Assembly: GCF_003053725.1 (NCBI RefSeq)
Contig: NZ_QAYC01000014.1
Location: forward strand, 1-64,000
DNA length: 64,000 nucleotides
Direction of reading: 5' to 3'
From: Rhodovulum kholense
GTDB taxonomy: Bacteria; Pseudomonadota; Alphaproteobacteria; Rhodobacterales; Rhodobacteraceae
Shown: piece by piece, positions 17,010 to 25,268 of the stretch
Numbering within the stretch: position 1 is the stretch's first letter
Layout: the number at the start of each line of letters is the position of its first letter
Position numbers and translations under genes: made by a program
The notes under the pieces: model-generated
Database searches by the model: none
What the model was told of the DNA's origin: nothing
What the model saw: the letters and a program-made list of their open reading frames with translations, nothing else

Positions 17010-18479
17010 ATGCGCATCGCAATTGTCGATCTGAACAATTTCTCCCGCTATCCCACGCTTTCGGTCGGCCAGATCGCCGCCATCCTGCGTCAGGCCGGCC
17101 ACGAGGTCACTGTGATCTCGCCCTTTGCCGTGGGGGTCGGCAGCTACCGGCGCGTGACCCGGCCTCATGCGCTGGGCTATTACGAATCGGTCCTGCGCCA
17201 TGCCACGGCGGTCAGCGGCGTCCAGGCGGTGCGCGCGCTGCGCCGGAAACTCGCCGCCGCCCGCAGTCCCGCCCGCGCCCGCGCCCAGGCCGCAACCCTG
17301 GCCGAGGTGCAGGGTGTGCTCGACCGCGGCACCGATCTCTTGCTGATCTCAGCCTACAGCATGTATCGCGAGGTGTGCGGGGCGATTGCCGCCGAGGCGG
17401 CGCGCCGCGGCGTGCCGGTGGTGGTCGGCGGGCCGATGTTCGGCATGCCAGAAATCGCGGCGCACTGGCTCGACCTGCCGGGGATGTCCGGCGTCTTCGC
17501 GGGCGAGGCCGAGGGGCATCTGCTTGATCTCGTCGACAGTGTCATGGGCGGCGGGCACGCGGTGCCCGGGCTGGCCACGCCCGACCGGCCGGACCTTGTC
17601 CCGGCGGCGCCCTTTGCCGATTTCGACGCGCTGCCCTTTCCCGACTATGCCGACTTTCCCTGGGACCGCTATCCCAACCGGATCGTGCCGATGATGACCG
17701 GCCGGGGCTGTGGCTGGGGGGTATGCACCTTCTGCAGCGACGTGCGGACAAGCGCGGGCCGGACCTTCCGCAGCCGGTCCTTCGCGCATGTGCGCGACGA
17801 GATGGCCTGGCAAAGCCGCCGCCACCGCACCGGCATCTTCACCTTTCTCGACCTCAAGCTGAATTCGGACCTCGCGGTCTGGCACGGGCTGATCGACGAG
17901 GCCCAGAGCGTGGTTCCGGGCTGCGAATGGACGGCCTCGGTCCATGTCCAGACCAATGGCGAGACCGGGCTGGGGTCCGAGGCGCTGAAGGCGGCGCGCC
18001 GCGCCGGGCTGTCGCGCATCACGACCGGGCTCGAATCGGCGGCGCAGGGGGTTCTGAACGCGATGGGGCGGGGTACCACGGCCGAGGCGCTGTCGCGCTT
18101 CGTGCGCCACGCCTCCGAGGCCGGGATCAGCGTGCGCATGACCTCGATCCTCGGCTATCCCGGCGAAACCGCCGAGGATGTGCGGCTGACGGCCCGGTTT
18201 CTGGCAGACCACCGGCCCTATATCGACCGCGTGGTGGTCAACCGGCTGGCCATTGTCGGCGACACGCCGCTGGGCCAGGCGATCCGGCGCAGCCCCGAGC
18301 GCTATCCGCAGATCGGGGCGCTGGCGCCGAACCTCGAGACCGGGCTGATCGACCACGAGAACGCGACCTTCCGCAGTCCCGGGCATCTGCCCGCGGTCCT
18401 GCAGATGCTGCACGAGGTGTACCGGATCAACCGCAAGCCGCTGAAGGGCGCCTCGCTGACCTTCGAAGGGGTGATGTAG
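17010..18479 (+). CDS. B12-binding-type radical SAM protein of unknown function
   Basis: A 489-residue protein with two recognisable parts. Residues 1-200 resemble a cobalamin-binding-like Rossmann domain (MRIAIVDLNNFSRYPTLSVG, later LLLISAYSMYREV and PVVVGGPMFG) but lack the DxHxxG motif of base-off B12 proteins. The radical SAM core follows, with cysteines 234, 239 and 242 in GRGCGWGVCTFC; the spacing is CX4CX2C, not the usual CX3CX2C, and is shared by a minority of such families. Later blocks (TTGLESAAQGVLNAMGRGTT, SILGYPGETAEDV) match the SAM-binding barrel. It stands alone between the SQR pseudogene and the MORN gene, with no peptide substrate or biosynthetic partner, so neither the substrate nor the reaction can be deduced. 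Confidence 0.75.
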   Translation: MRIAIVDLNNFSRYPTLSVGQIAAILRQAGHEVTVISPFAVGVGSYRRVTRPHALGYYESVLRHATAVSGVQAVRALRRKLAAARSPARARAQAATLAEVQGVLDRGTDLLLISAYSMYREVCGAIAAEAARRGVPVVVGGPMFGMPEIAAHWLDLPGMSGVFAGEAEGHLLDLVDSVMGGGHAVPGLATPDRPDLVPAAPFADFDALPFPDYADFPWDRYPNRIVPMMTGRGCGWGVCTFCSDVRTSAGRTFRSRSFAHVRDEMAWQSRRHRTGIFTFLDLKLNSDLAVWHGLIDEAQSVVPGCEWTASVHVQTNGETGLGSEALKAARRAGLSRITTGLESAAQGVLNAMGRGTTAEALSRFVRHASEAGISVRMTSILGYPGETAEDVRLTARFLADHRPYIDRVVVNRLAIVGDTPLGQAIRRSPERYPQIGALAPNLETGLIDHENATFRSPGHLPAVLQMLHEVYRINRKPLKGASLTFEGVM

Positions 18480-18566
18480 TCCGCCGCCCCGCCGGGCGCC
18501 CAAAGGCGTCGGGGCGCCGACGATCGTCACACGGTCCGAGGGGTTCAGCTGGCGAAAGCTCAGCCG

Positions 18567-18610
18567 GTGGAAGATCAGTCTGTGGAAGATCAGTCTGTGG
18601 AAGATCAGTC
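18567..18610. repeat. 15-bp tandem repeat, three copies
   Basis: The unit gtggaagatcagtct occurs at 18567-18581, 18582-18596 and, with the last base changed, from 18597. The third copy overlaps the stop codon of the MORN gene. Read on the minus strand each unit carries an in-frame TGA, so the gene is followed by a series of repeated stop codons. Confidence 0.85.
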
Positions 18611-20077
18611 GGCGGGCGGCGGGGCGCTGGGTGCCTCGGGGCGGTCTGCCGTGCCCGCGGGCGCCGTCGTCAGAACGCCGTTCGTCCAGGTGCCCGAGCG
18701 GATCTCGCCATCCGAGTATTTCATCACGCCCTCGCCCTCGTAGCGGCCATCCGAGAACATGCCCTCGTAGATGTCGCCATTGGCATAGGTGGCGCGGCCG
18801 CGGCCGTCGAACTTTCCGGCCTTCCAGCCGCCGGTATAGCTGAACCCGTCGGGCATGGTGATGGTGCCCTGACCCTCGCGCTGGCCCTTGACGAAGCTGC
18901 CCGAATAGACCGAGCCGTCGGCATAGGTCGCGGTGCCCTCGCCATGGCGCAGCCCGCCCATCCAGTCGCCGGTATAGCTGTAACCGCCGGCATGGGTCAT
19001 CGTGCCCTTGCCGTCATAGGCGGCATCCTTGAACTGGCCCTCGTAGACCAGCCCGTTGGGGAAGGTGGCCTTGCCCTCGCCGCCGATCACGCCGGCCGTC
19101 CATTCGCCCTCGTAGGTCGAGCCGTCGGCATAGGTGACCTTGCCGGTGCCGTCAGGCAGATCGGCCCGGAACTGACCCTCGTAGACCGCGCCGTCGGGAT
19201 AGGTCAGCTTGCCCAGCCCCTCGATCCGGCCCGCGACCCATTCGCCCTCGTAGCGATAGCCGTCGGCGCCGATCAGCGTGCCCTTGCCGTGGCGCTTGTC
19301 GTTGCGGTACTCGCCCTCGTAGACGTCGCCATTGGCGAAGGTCACCTTGCCGGTGCCGTGCCGCTCGCCATTGACGAAGAGGCCCTCGTAGGTGTCGCCG
19401 TTGGGCTGGGTCAGGGTGCCGAGACCGTTCATCTCGCCATCCTTCCAGGACCCGGAATAGCTCAGCCCCTCGGGCGTGGTCAGCGTGCCCTTGCCGGACC
19501 GCTGGTTCTGGGACATCTCGCCTTCATAGACGCGCCCGCCCGGATAGGTGATCTTGCCCTTGCCGTCCTTGACGCCGTTGACCCAGGTGCCCTCGTAGAC
19601 ATAGCCGTTGGGGCTGGTCATCTTGCCGATGCCGTGATGGACCGCGTTGCGGAATTCGCCCTCGTAGCGCACCCCGTTGGCATAGACCGCGACCCCGGTG
19701 CCGGTGATCTTGCCGTCCTGCCATTCGCCCTCGTAGGTGCCGCCGTCGGCGAAGGTGATCTTGCCGGTGCCCTCGGGCTTGCCGTCCCGGAACTGGCCCT
19801 CGTAGACCGACCCGTTCACGAGCCGCGCGACGCCGGTGCCCTCGATCCGGCCGTCGACCCACTGGCCCGAATATTCGTAGCCATTGGGCAGCCGGTATGT
19901 GCCGGTGCCGTCCTGCTTGCCGTTCTTGAAGGTGCCCTCGTAGATGCCGCCATTGTCGTATTGCTTGGTGACGACATCGCCATCGTCCTGGGCCAGAGCG
20001 GTTCCGCCCGCGGCCAGCGCCGCGACCAAAGCCAGACGCGCCGTGATCCTGCCTGTTTTCTGCACCCGAGCCCCCAT
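18605..20077 (-). CDS. Exported MORN-repeat protein
   Basis: A 490-residue protein with a signal peptide (ARLALVAALAAGGTALAQ, cleavage expected after about residue 30). Then come 18 complete 23-residue MORN repeats and a partial nineteenth, pattern GxxYEGxxxxGxxxGxGxxxxxx, from about residue 43 to 465, and a Pro/Ala-rich tail (EAPSAPPPAD). MORN repeats form extended beta-hairpin sheets used for lipid or protein contacts; many Rhodobacteraceae carry such exported proteins without an assigned function. It could sit in the periplasm or at the outer membrane. It stands alone, convergent with the radical SAM gene and divergent from nadE. Confidence 0.9.
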   Translation of the reverse strand: MGARVQKTGRITARLALVAALAAGGTALAQDDGDVVTKQYDNGGIYEGTFKNGKQDGTGTYRLPNGYEYSGQWVDGRIEGTGVARLVNGSVYEGQFRDGKPEGTGKITFADGGTYEGEWQDGKITGTGVAVYANGVRYEGEFRNAVHHGIGKMTSPNGYVYEGTWVNGVKDGKGKITYPGGRVYEGEMSQNQRSGKGTLTTPEGLSYSGSWKDGEMNGLGTLTQPNGDTYEGLFVNGERHGTGKVTFANGDVYEGEYRNDKRHGKGTLIGADGYRYEGEWVAGRIEGLGKLTYPDGAVYEGQFRADLPDGTGKVTYADGSTYEGEWTAGVIGGEGKATFPNGLVYEGQFKDAAYDGKGTMTHAGGYSYTGDWMGGLRHGEGTATYADGSVYSGSFVKGQREGQGTITMPDGFSYTGGWKAGKFDGRGRATYANGDIYEGMFSDGRYEGEGVMKYSDGEIRSGTWTNGVLTTAPAGTADRPEAPSAPPPAD

Positions 20078-20220
20078 CGCCCTGCCGTGTCGCGGTTCTC
20101 TTTGAAAGCGCGGAAACCCTAGTGGAGCCTCGGCGGGCTTACAACGCTTTTCACCACCCGATGTCTTTCACTTGGCCGTCAGTCTGCTAAGAGGCGGAAC
20201 AGGACGCGACGAGGACTTCC

Positions 20221-21882
20221 ATGGCCGACGACCGGTTCCGCCTGACCCTGGCCCAGCTCGACCCGACGGTCGGGGCGCTGGCCGAGAATGCCGCCAAGGC
20301 GCGGGCCGCCTGGGCGGCCGGGCGCGATGCGGGCGCCGACATGGTGGCGCTGCCCGAGATGTTCCTGACCGGCTACCAGGTGCAGGATCTTGTGCTGAAG
20401 CCCGCCTTCCTGGCCGATGTCGCCACCCATCTCGAGGCGCTGGCGCGCGAGTGCGCCGAGGGGCCCGCGCTGGGCATCGGCGCGCCGGTTGCGGATGAAG
20501 AGGGGCGCTACAACGCCTATTTCATCTGCGAGGGCGGCCGGGTCGCGGCCCGCATTCTAAAGCATCACCTGCCCAATGACGAGGTCTTCGACGAAAAGCG
20601 CGTCTATCGCAGCGGACCGATCAGCGGCCCCTACCGGGTCGGGCCGCTCCGGATCGGCACACCGATCTGCGAGGATGCCTGGTACGAGGACGTGGCCGAG
20701 GCGCTGGCCGAGACCGGGGCCGAGATCCTGCTGGTGCCCAACGGCTCGCCCTATCACCGGGGCAAGCTCGACCAGCGGAAGACCATCATGGTCTCGCGCG
20801 TGGTCGAGACCGGGCTGCCGCTGGTCTATCTCAACCTCGTGGGCGGGCAGGACGACCAGATCTTCGACGGCGGGTCGTTCGTGCTGAACCCGGGCGGGGC
20901 GCTGGCGCTGCAGATGCCGGTGCTGGACGAGGCCCTGACCCATGTCGAGTTTCGCCGCACGCCCGAAGGCTGGCGGGCCGAGCCGGGCACGCTGGCCCCG
21001 CTGCCCGATGCCTGGGAACAGGATTACCGCGCGATGGTGACCGGGCTCGGCGCCTATGTGGCGAAAAGCGGGTTCTCGAAGGTGGTGCTGGGGCTGTCGG
21101 GCGGGATCGACTCGGCGCTGGTGGCGGCGATCGCGGCCGATGCGCTGGGACCAGGGAACGTCCATTGCGTGATGCTGCCCTCGGCGTTCACCTCGGCCGC
21201 GTCGCTCGAGGATGCGGCGGCGGTGGCGACGGCGCTGGGCTGCCGGCTCGACGAGGTGCCGATCTCGGGGCCGCAGGCCGCGGTCGGCGCCGCGCTTGGC
21301 CCGCTTTTCGAGGGCACCGCGCCCGGCATCACCGAAGAGAACGTGCAGTCGCGGCTGCGCGGGCTGATCCTGATGGCGATCTCGAACAAGTTCGGCGCGA
21401 TGCTCCTGACCACCGGCAACAAGTCGGAAGTGGCGGTCGGCTATGCCACGATCTATGGCGACATGGCGGGCGGCTACAATCCGATCAAGGATCTCTACAA
21501 GACCCGCGTTTTCGAGACCTGCCGCTGGCGCAACGCCCATCACCGGCCCTGGATGAAAGGACCGGCGGGCGCGGTGATCCCGCCCCGGGTGATCGAGAAG
21601 CCGCCCTCGGCGGAACTGCGCGCCGATCAGAAGGACGAGGACAGCCTGCCGCCCTATCCGGTGCTCGACCGGATCCTAGAGGGACTTGTCGACGAGGACC
21701 TGTCGGTCGCGGATCTCGTCGCGGAAGGGTTCGACGAAGAGACGGTGAAGCGGGTGGAGCATCTGCTTTACGTCAGTGAATACAAACGTTTCCAGTCGGC
21801 TCCCGGAGCCCGTCTGACGCCGCGGGCATTCTGGCTCGACCGGCGCTATCCCATCGTCAACCGCTGGCGCGACCCGTCCTGA
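20221..21882 (+). CDS. nadE: Glutamine-dependent NAD+ synthetase
   Basis: The 553-residue two-domain enzyme makes NAD+ from deamido-NAD+ with glutamine as nitrogen donor. The N-terminal nitrilase-type glutaminase has the Glu-Lys-Cys triad: MVALPEMFLTGY (Glu about 46), ILKHHLPN (Lys about 119) and TPICEDAWY (Cys about 154). The C-terminal synthetase has the PP-loop LGLSGGIDSAL near residue 290 and LLTTGNKSEVAVGYATIYGD. Length matches the short glutamine-dependent form. ATG at 20221 follows a purine-rich stretch (GAGGACTTCC). The upstream 143 bp divide it from the divergent MORN gene. Confidence 0.96.
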   Translation: MADDRFRLTLAQLDPTVGALAENAAKARAAWAAGRDAGADMVALPEMFLTGYQVQDLVLKPAFLADVATHLEALARECAEGPALGIGAPVADEEGRYNAYFICEGGRVAARILKHHLPNDEVFDEKRVYRSGPISGPYRVGPLRIGTPICEDAWYEDVAEALAETGAEILLVPNGSPYHRGKLDQRKTIMVSRVVETGLPLVYLNLVGGQDDQIFDGGSFVLNPGGALALQMPVLDEALTHVEFRRTPEGWRAEPGTLAPLPDAWEQDYRAMVTGLGAYVAKSGFSKVVLGLSGGIDSALVAAIAADALGPGNVHCVMLPSAFTSAASLEDAAAVATALGCRLDEVPISGPQAAVGAALGPLFEGTAPGITEENVQSRLRGLILMAISNKFGAMLLTTGNKSEVAVGYATIYGDMAGGYNPIKDLYKTRVFETCRWRNAHHRPWMKGPAGAVIPPRVIEKPPSAELRADQKDEDSLPPYPVLDRILEGLVDEDLSVADLVAEGFDEETVKRVEHLLYVSEYKRFQSAPGARLTPRAFWLDRRYPIVNRWRDPS

Positions 21883-22036
21883 ACGGGACCCCGATTTTTC
21901 GCAGAAAAATCGCGCCCGGTCGTTCCGTGCCGCGCCGCACGGATGCCCTGCGCCTGTGGCGACTGGACCCAAGGCGCCCGCCCCATATCTCAGGACGCAG
22001 AACCACCTGACTGCAACCTGACCGGAGGGACCCGCC

Positions 22037-22630
22037 ATGGCCCAACCCAAAGTCGCCGTGATCTTCTATTCGACCTACGGAACCAACCACCAGATCGCCG
22101 AGGCCGCCGCCGAGGCCGCTGCCGCCGCGGGGGCCGAAGTGCGCCTTCGTCGGGTGGCCGAGACCGCGCCGGAAGAGGTCGTCAAGGGCCAGGAGGCCTG
22201 GGCCGCCCAGGCCGAGAAGATGGCCCATATTCCCGAGGCCACGCCCGAGGACCTGGCCTGGGCCGACGCCTTCTTCTTCTCGGCGCCCACCCGGTTCGGT
22301 GTCGCCGCCAGCCAGTTGCGCGCCTTCATCGACACGCTCGGGCCGGTCTGGCAACAGGGCAAGCTCGCCAACAAGGCCGTGACCGCCACCTCCAGCGCGA
22401 TGAACCTGCATGGCGGTCAGGAAGGGACGCTGCTGACGCTGTACCCGACCTTCATGCATTGGGGCTCGATCCTGGTGCCGCCGGGCTTTACCGACGAGTC
22501 CGTCACCGCGGCCGGGGGCAATCCCTATGGCTACTCCGCCAAGGCCGGCGAATTCGACGACGCGGGCAAGGCCGCTGTCACGCATCAGGCCCGGCGCCTA
22601 GTCGAGGTCGCGGGCAAGCTGATCGCCTGA
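22037..22630 (+). CDS. wrbA: NAD(P)H:quinone oxidoreductase, WrbA family
   Basis: A 197-residue flavodoxin-like protein that binds FMN and reduces quinones by two electrons, which limits semiquinone stress. The FMN phosphate loop is [13 protein letters not shown] (residues 9-21), then [19 protein letters not shown] and [15 protein letters not shown], both WrbA hallmarks. Length is typical. A strong ribosome site (ACCGGAGGGACC) sits 7-8 bp before the ATG. It is convergent with the pfkB-type gene. Confidence 0.9.
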   Translation: MAQPKVAVIFYSTYGTNHQIAEAAAEAAAAAGAEVRLRRVAETAPEEVVKGQEAWAAQAEKMAHIPEATPEDLAWADAFFFSAPTRFGVAASQLRAFIDTLGPVWQQGKLANKAVTATSSAMNLHGGQEGTLLTLYPTFMHWGSILVPPGFTDESVTAAGGNPYGYSAKAGEFDDAGKAAVTHQARRLVEVAGKLIA

Positions 22631-22651
22631 CCGCGCGGCGCCCGGCTGCCC

Positions 22652-23599
22652 TCAGAGTTCGGTGACCGGGCAGCGGTCGAGAAGCGCCTCGGTATCCTCG
22701 CGGGTGCAGAGCGCGGTGGCATCGGTCATCACCGCCGCGCTGGCCGCGGCCGCGCCCCATTGCAGCGCGCGGGCCAGTTCGGCGCCGCGCGCCAGCGCCA
22801 GCACGAAGGCCCCGACGAAGCTGTCGCCCGCCCCCACCAGCGAGCGCACCGGCACCTTGGCCGCCGCCACGTGCAGCCTCAGCCCCTCGGCCGCCAGCAC
22901 GTTGCCCTCGGCGCCCCGCGCGATCACCACGACCGAGGCCACGCCCCGCGTCACCAGTTCCGAGGCGAAATCGACGCTGTCCTTGCGGTCGGGCAGGGCG
23001 CGGCCGGCCAGCTCCTCGGCCTCGAGCCCGTCCATGCGCAGCACATAGGGCACCGCGTCCCGCGCCTCGGCCAGCCGGGTCAGGGCCGGGCCCGAGGTGT
23101 CGGCGATGACCCGCGCCCCGCGCGCCCCGATCTTGGCGCAGACCCGTTCGGTGAAATCCTCGGGCAGGCCCCGCGGCAGGCTGCCCGAGACCACCACGTA
23201 GCCCGCCTCGGGCACCGCCGTCGTCACCGCCGCCAGCGTGGCCTTCAGCCCGGCCTCGTTCCAGATCGGCCCCGGCAGCACGAAGCGGAACTGTTCGCCC
23301 GTGGTGCTGTCGGTGACGGCAAGGCTCATCCGGGTCTCGCCCGGCGCCACCAGCGGAATGAGCCGGATGCCTTCATGTTCCAGCAACGCCCGCAGCTTGT
23401 CGCCGTTATGGCCGCCCAGCGCCACCAGCGCGAGGCTTTCGCCGCCCAGAAGCCTTATCGCGCGCGACACGTTGATGCCGCCGCCGCCCGGATCGGTCAC
23501 CGGCGGGGCACAGCGCAGCTTGTCGCCGGGCACGACATGGGCGACCGAAGTCGACAGGTCCACGGTCGGGTTGAGCGTGACGGTCAGGATATCGTGCAT
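22652..23599 (-). CDS. PfkB-family phosphofructokinase-like sugar kinase
   Basis: The 315-residue ribokinase-fold kinase starts MHDILTVTLNPTVDLS, the usual opening of 1-phosphofructokinase/6-phosphofructokinase-2 proteins. It carries the first PfkB signature GGGGINVSRAIRLLGGES and the second, PVRSLVGAGDSFVGAFV, with the catalytic Asp in GAGDS. The substrate could be fructose-1-phosphate, fructose-6-phosphate or tagatose-6-phosphate; sequence alone does not decide. There is no fructose PTS gene beside it. I start at 23599; an upstream ATG (MPRTIPP) 8 codons earlier is also possible. Confidence 0.85.
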   Translation of the reverse strand: MHDILTVTLNPTVDLSTSVAHVVPGDKLRCAPPVTDPGGGGINVSRAIRLLGGESLALVALGGHNGDKLRALLEHEGIRLIPLVAPGETRMSLAVTDSTTGEQFRFVLPGPIWNEAGLKATLAAVTTAVPEAGYVVVSGSLPRGLPEDFTERVCAKIGARGARVIADTSGPALTRLAEARDAVPYVLRMDGLEAEELAGRALPDRKDSVDFASELVTRGVASVVVIARGAEGNVLAAEGLRLHVAAAKVPVRSLVGAGDSFVGAFVLALARGAELARALQWGAAAASAAVMTDATALCTREDTEALLDRCPVTEL

Positions 23600-23713
23600 G
23601 GGTGGGATGGTCCTTGGCATTCGCGCCGCGAGAGTGCCACCCCCGCCGCGCGAGGCCAAGCCCGTTTCCTGTCGCCTCGGCCGTCCGGGCCGCAACGACC
23701 TTCTGCCTGCCGC

Positions 23714-24634
23714 CTAGTCCAGCATCATCTGATAGCTGGCGGGCACATAGCGATAGCCGTCGTCCAGCGACTCGACAAAGCCCAGCGCCGGGAACGGCAT
23801 GTGATAGCCGATGAAGGGCATCCGTTCCGCCGCCAGCATGTCCAGAAGCCGGCGGCGGGTGGCCGCCGCCGCCGCCTTGTCGCGGTCGTAGCGCACCTCC
23901 CAGTCGGGATGGGCCAGCGACCAGACATAGTGATTGGCGAAATCGGCGCCGATCAGCAGCGCCTTGCCCTGGCTTTCCAGCCGGTAGGCCATGTGACCCG
24001 GCGTATGGCCGAAGGCCGCCACCGCAGTCACGCCCGGCGCGGCCTCGCCGCCATCCTCGAGAAACCGCGTCTTGTCGGCCAGCGGCCGCATCTTGGCCTC
24101 GAAGCCCTCGTCGCCCGACATGTCCCAGGCGTCGAACTCGACCGCGCCGGTGACATAGCGGGCGTTCGCGAAGGTCTCGGCCCCGTCCTCCATCAGCCCG
24201 CCGATATGGTCGCCATGCATATGGGTTATGACGACGGTGTCGATCTGGTCGGGTGTGTAGCCTGCAGCCTCGAGCGCGGCGACGGTGCCCTGGGGGGCGA
24301 GACCGGTATCGAAGAGGATCAGTTCGGACCCGGTATTGACCACGGTCGGGGTGAAGAAGAACTGCGCCCGGTCGGCCGGGATCATCGCCTCTTGGGACAC
24401 GGCGGCGAATCGTTCGGGCTCGACATTCAGCCCGAAGATCGTCTGCGGGTCGGGGACGGTGCGGCTGCCCGCGAGGATCGTCGTCACCTCGAACCCGCCC
24501 AGGACAAAGCGGTTGAAGGGCGGCCGGGCCGGGCCCATCATCGGGGCGGCGGCCCGGGCCGGCGGGGCTGCGGCCGCGCAAAGCGGCAGCGCGGCCCCGG
24601 CCAGAAGCGCGTGGCGGCGGGTCATGTCGGTCAT
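23714..24634 (-). CDS. Exported metallo-beta-lactamase-fold hydrolase
   Basis: A 306-residue protein with a twin-arginine-type signal (MTRRHALLAGAALPLCAAAA, cleavage after about residue 28) and the metal-binding motif THMHGDHIGG near residue 137, then AFGHTPGHMAYRLE with the later His and GADFANHYVW with the bridging Asp. The family includes AHL lactonases and phosphotriesterase-like or YtnP-type enzymes, so quorum-signal hydrolysis is possible but unproven. Folded export through Tat would suit a zinc enzyme. Start at 24634 chosen to give the RR motif a short n-region. Confidence 0.85.
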   Translation of the reverse strand: MTDMTRRHALLAGAALPLCAAAAPPARAAAPMMGPARPPFNRFVLGGFEVTTILAGSRTVPDPQTIFGLNVEPERFAAVSQEAMIPADRAQFFFTPTVVNTGSELILFDTGLAPQGTVAALEAAGYTPDQIDTVVITHMHGDHIGGLMEDGAETFANARYVTGAVEFDAWDMSGDEGFEAKMRPLADKTRFLEDGGEAAPGVTAVAAFGHTPGHMAYRLESQGKALLIGADFANHYVWSLAHPDWEVRYDRDKAAAAATRRRLLDMLAAERMPFIGYHMPFPALGFVESLDDGYRYVPASYQMMLD

Positions 24635-24797
24635 CGCGTGTCTCCCTCTGCTGTCCCGGCACACGTCCGGATCTTCCCTGCGGGGAAGGATAGGCGCGAT
24701 CCGCCGCCTTGCCATGTCACGACCCTGTCAGGACGGCGCGAGCCGCGGACAGGATCGCGGGCGGGCGCGCCCTGCAGCAAGAAGGCACCGGGGCGGA

Positions 24798-25208
24798 TCA
24801 TTCCCACCAGGGGTCGATCGAGGCGATGTCGTCGTCGGACCAGCCGAAATGATGCGCAATCTCGTGGATCAGCACATGGGTGACCAGCTCGGTCAGGGTG
24901 ACCTCCTCGCGCTCGACCCATTCGTCGAGGATCGCGCGGCGGAACAGCCAGATCGTGTCGGGCCGGTCGGGCTGGTCCATCACCGATTTCTCGGTCAGCG
25001 GGATGCCGTCGTAAAGCCCGGTCAGATCGAACGGGCTGTCGATGTCAAGCTCGTCCAGCATCTCGTCGGGGGCGAGATCCTCGACCCGGATCGCGACTTC
25101 GCGGGCCGGGCCACGGAACGGTTCGGGCAGGGCGTCGCGGGCGGCCGCGGCAATGTCGGCGATATCGTCGAGCGAGGGCGGAAGGCCGTGGCGGATCGGG
25201 TCTGTCAT
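24798..25208 (-). CDS. Small zincin-like metallopeptidase family protein
   Basis: A 136-residue acidic protein with HEIAHH (zinc motif HExxH, residues 115-119) followed by FGWSDDDIASID, the layout of the minimal zincin family PF06262. The protease substrate is unknown for the family. The ATG at 25208 (MTDPIRHGLPP) faces gltX and shares its promoter region; a much longer open frame upstream is only the antisense of gltX. Confidence 0.85.
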   Translation of the reverse strand: MTDPIRHGLPPSLDDIADIAAAARDALPEPFRGPAREVAIRVEDLAPDEMLDELDIDSPFDLTGLYDGIPLTEKSVMDQPDRPDTIWLFRRAILDEWVEREEVTLTELVTHVLIHEIAHHFGWSDDDIASIDPWWE

Positions 25209-25268
25209 GGGCCCGATATGGACAAAACGGCGCCGGTGTGGAAGAGCGGGCGCGCAAGGAGAATGCCC

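Noticed and set aside
17723-20122. Open frame of 799 codons on the plus strand
   Set aside because: It crosses the radical SAM gene in another phase and the MORN gene in antisense. Its repetitive look only reflects the MORN DNA repeats.
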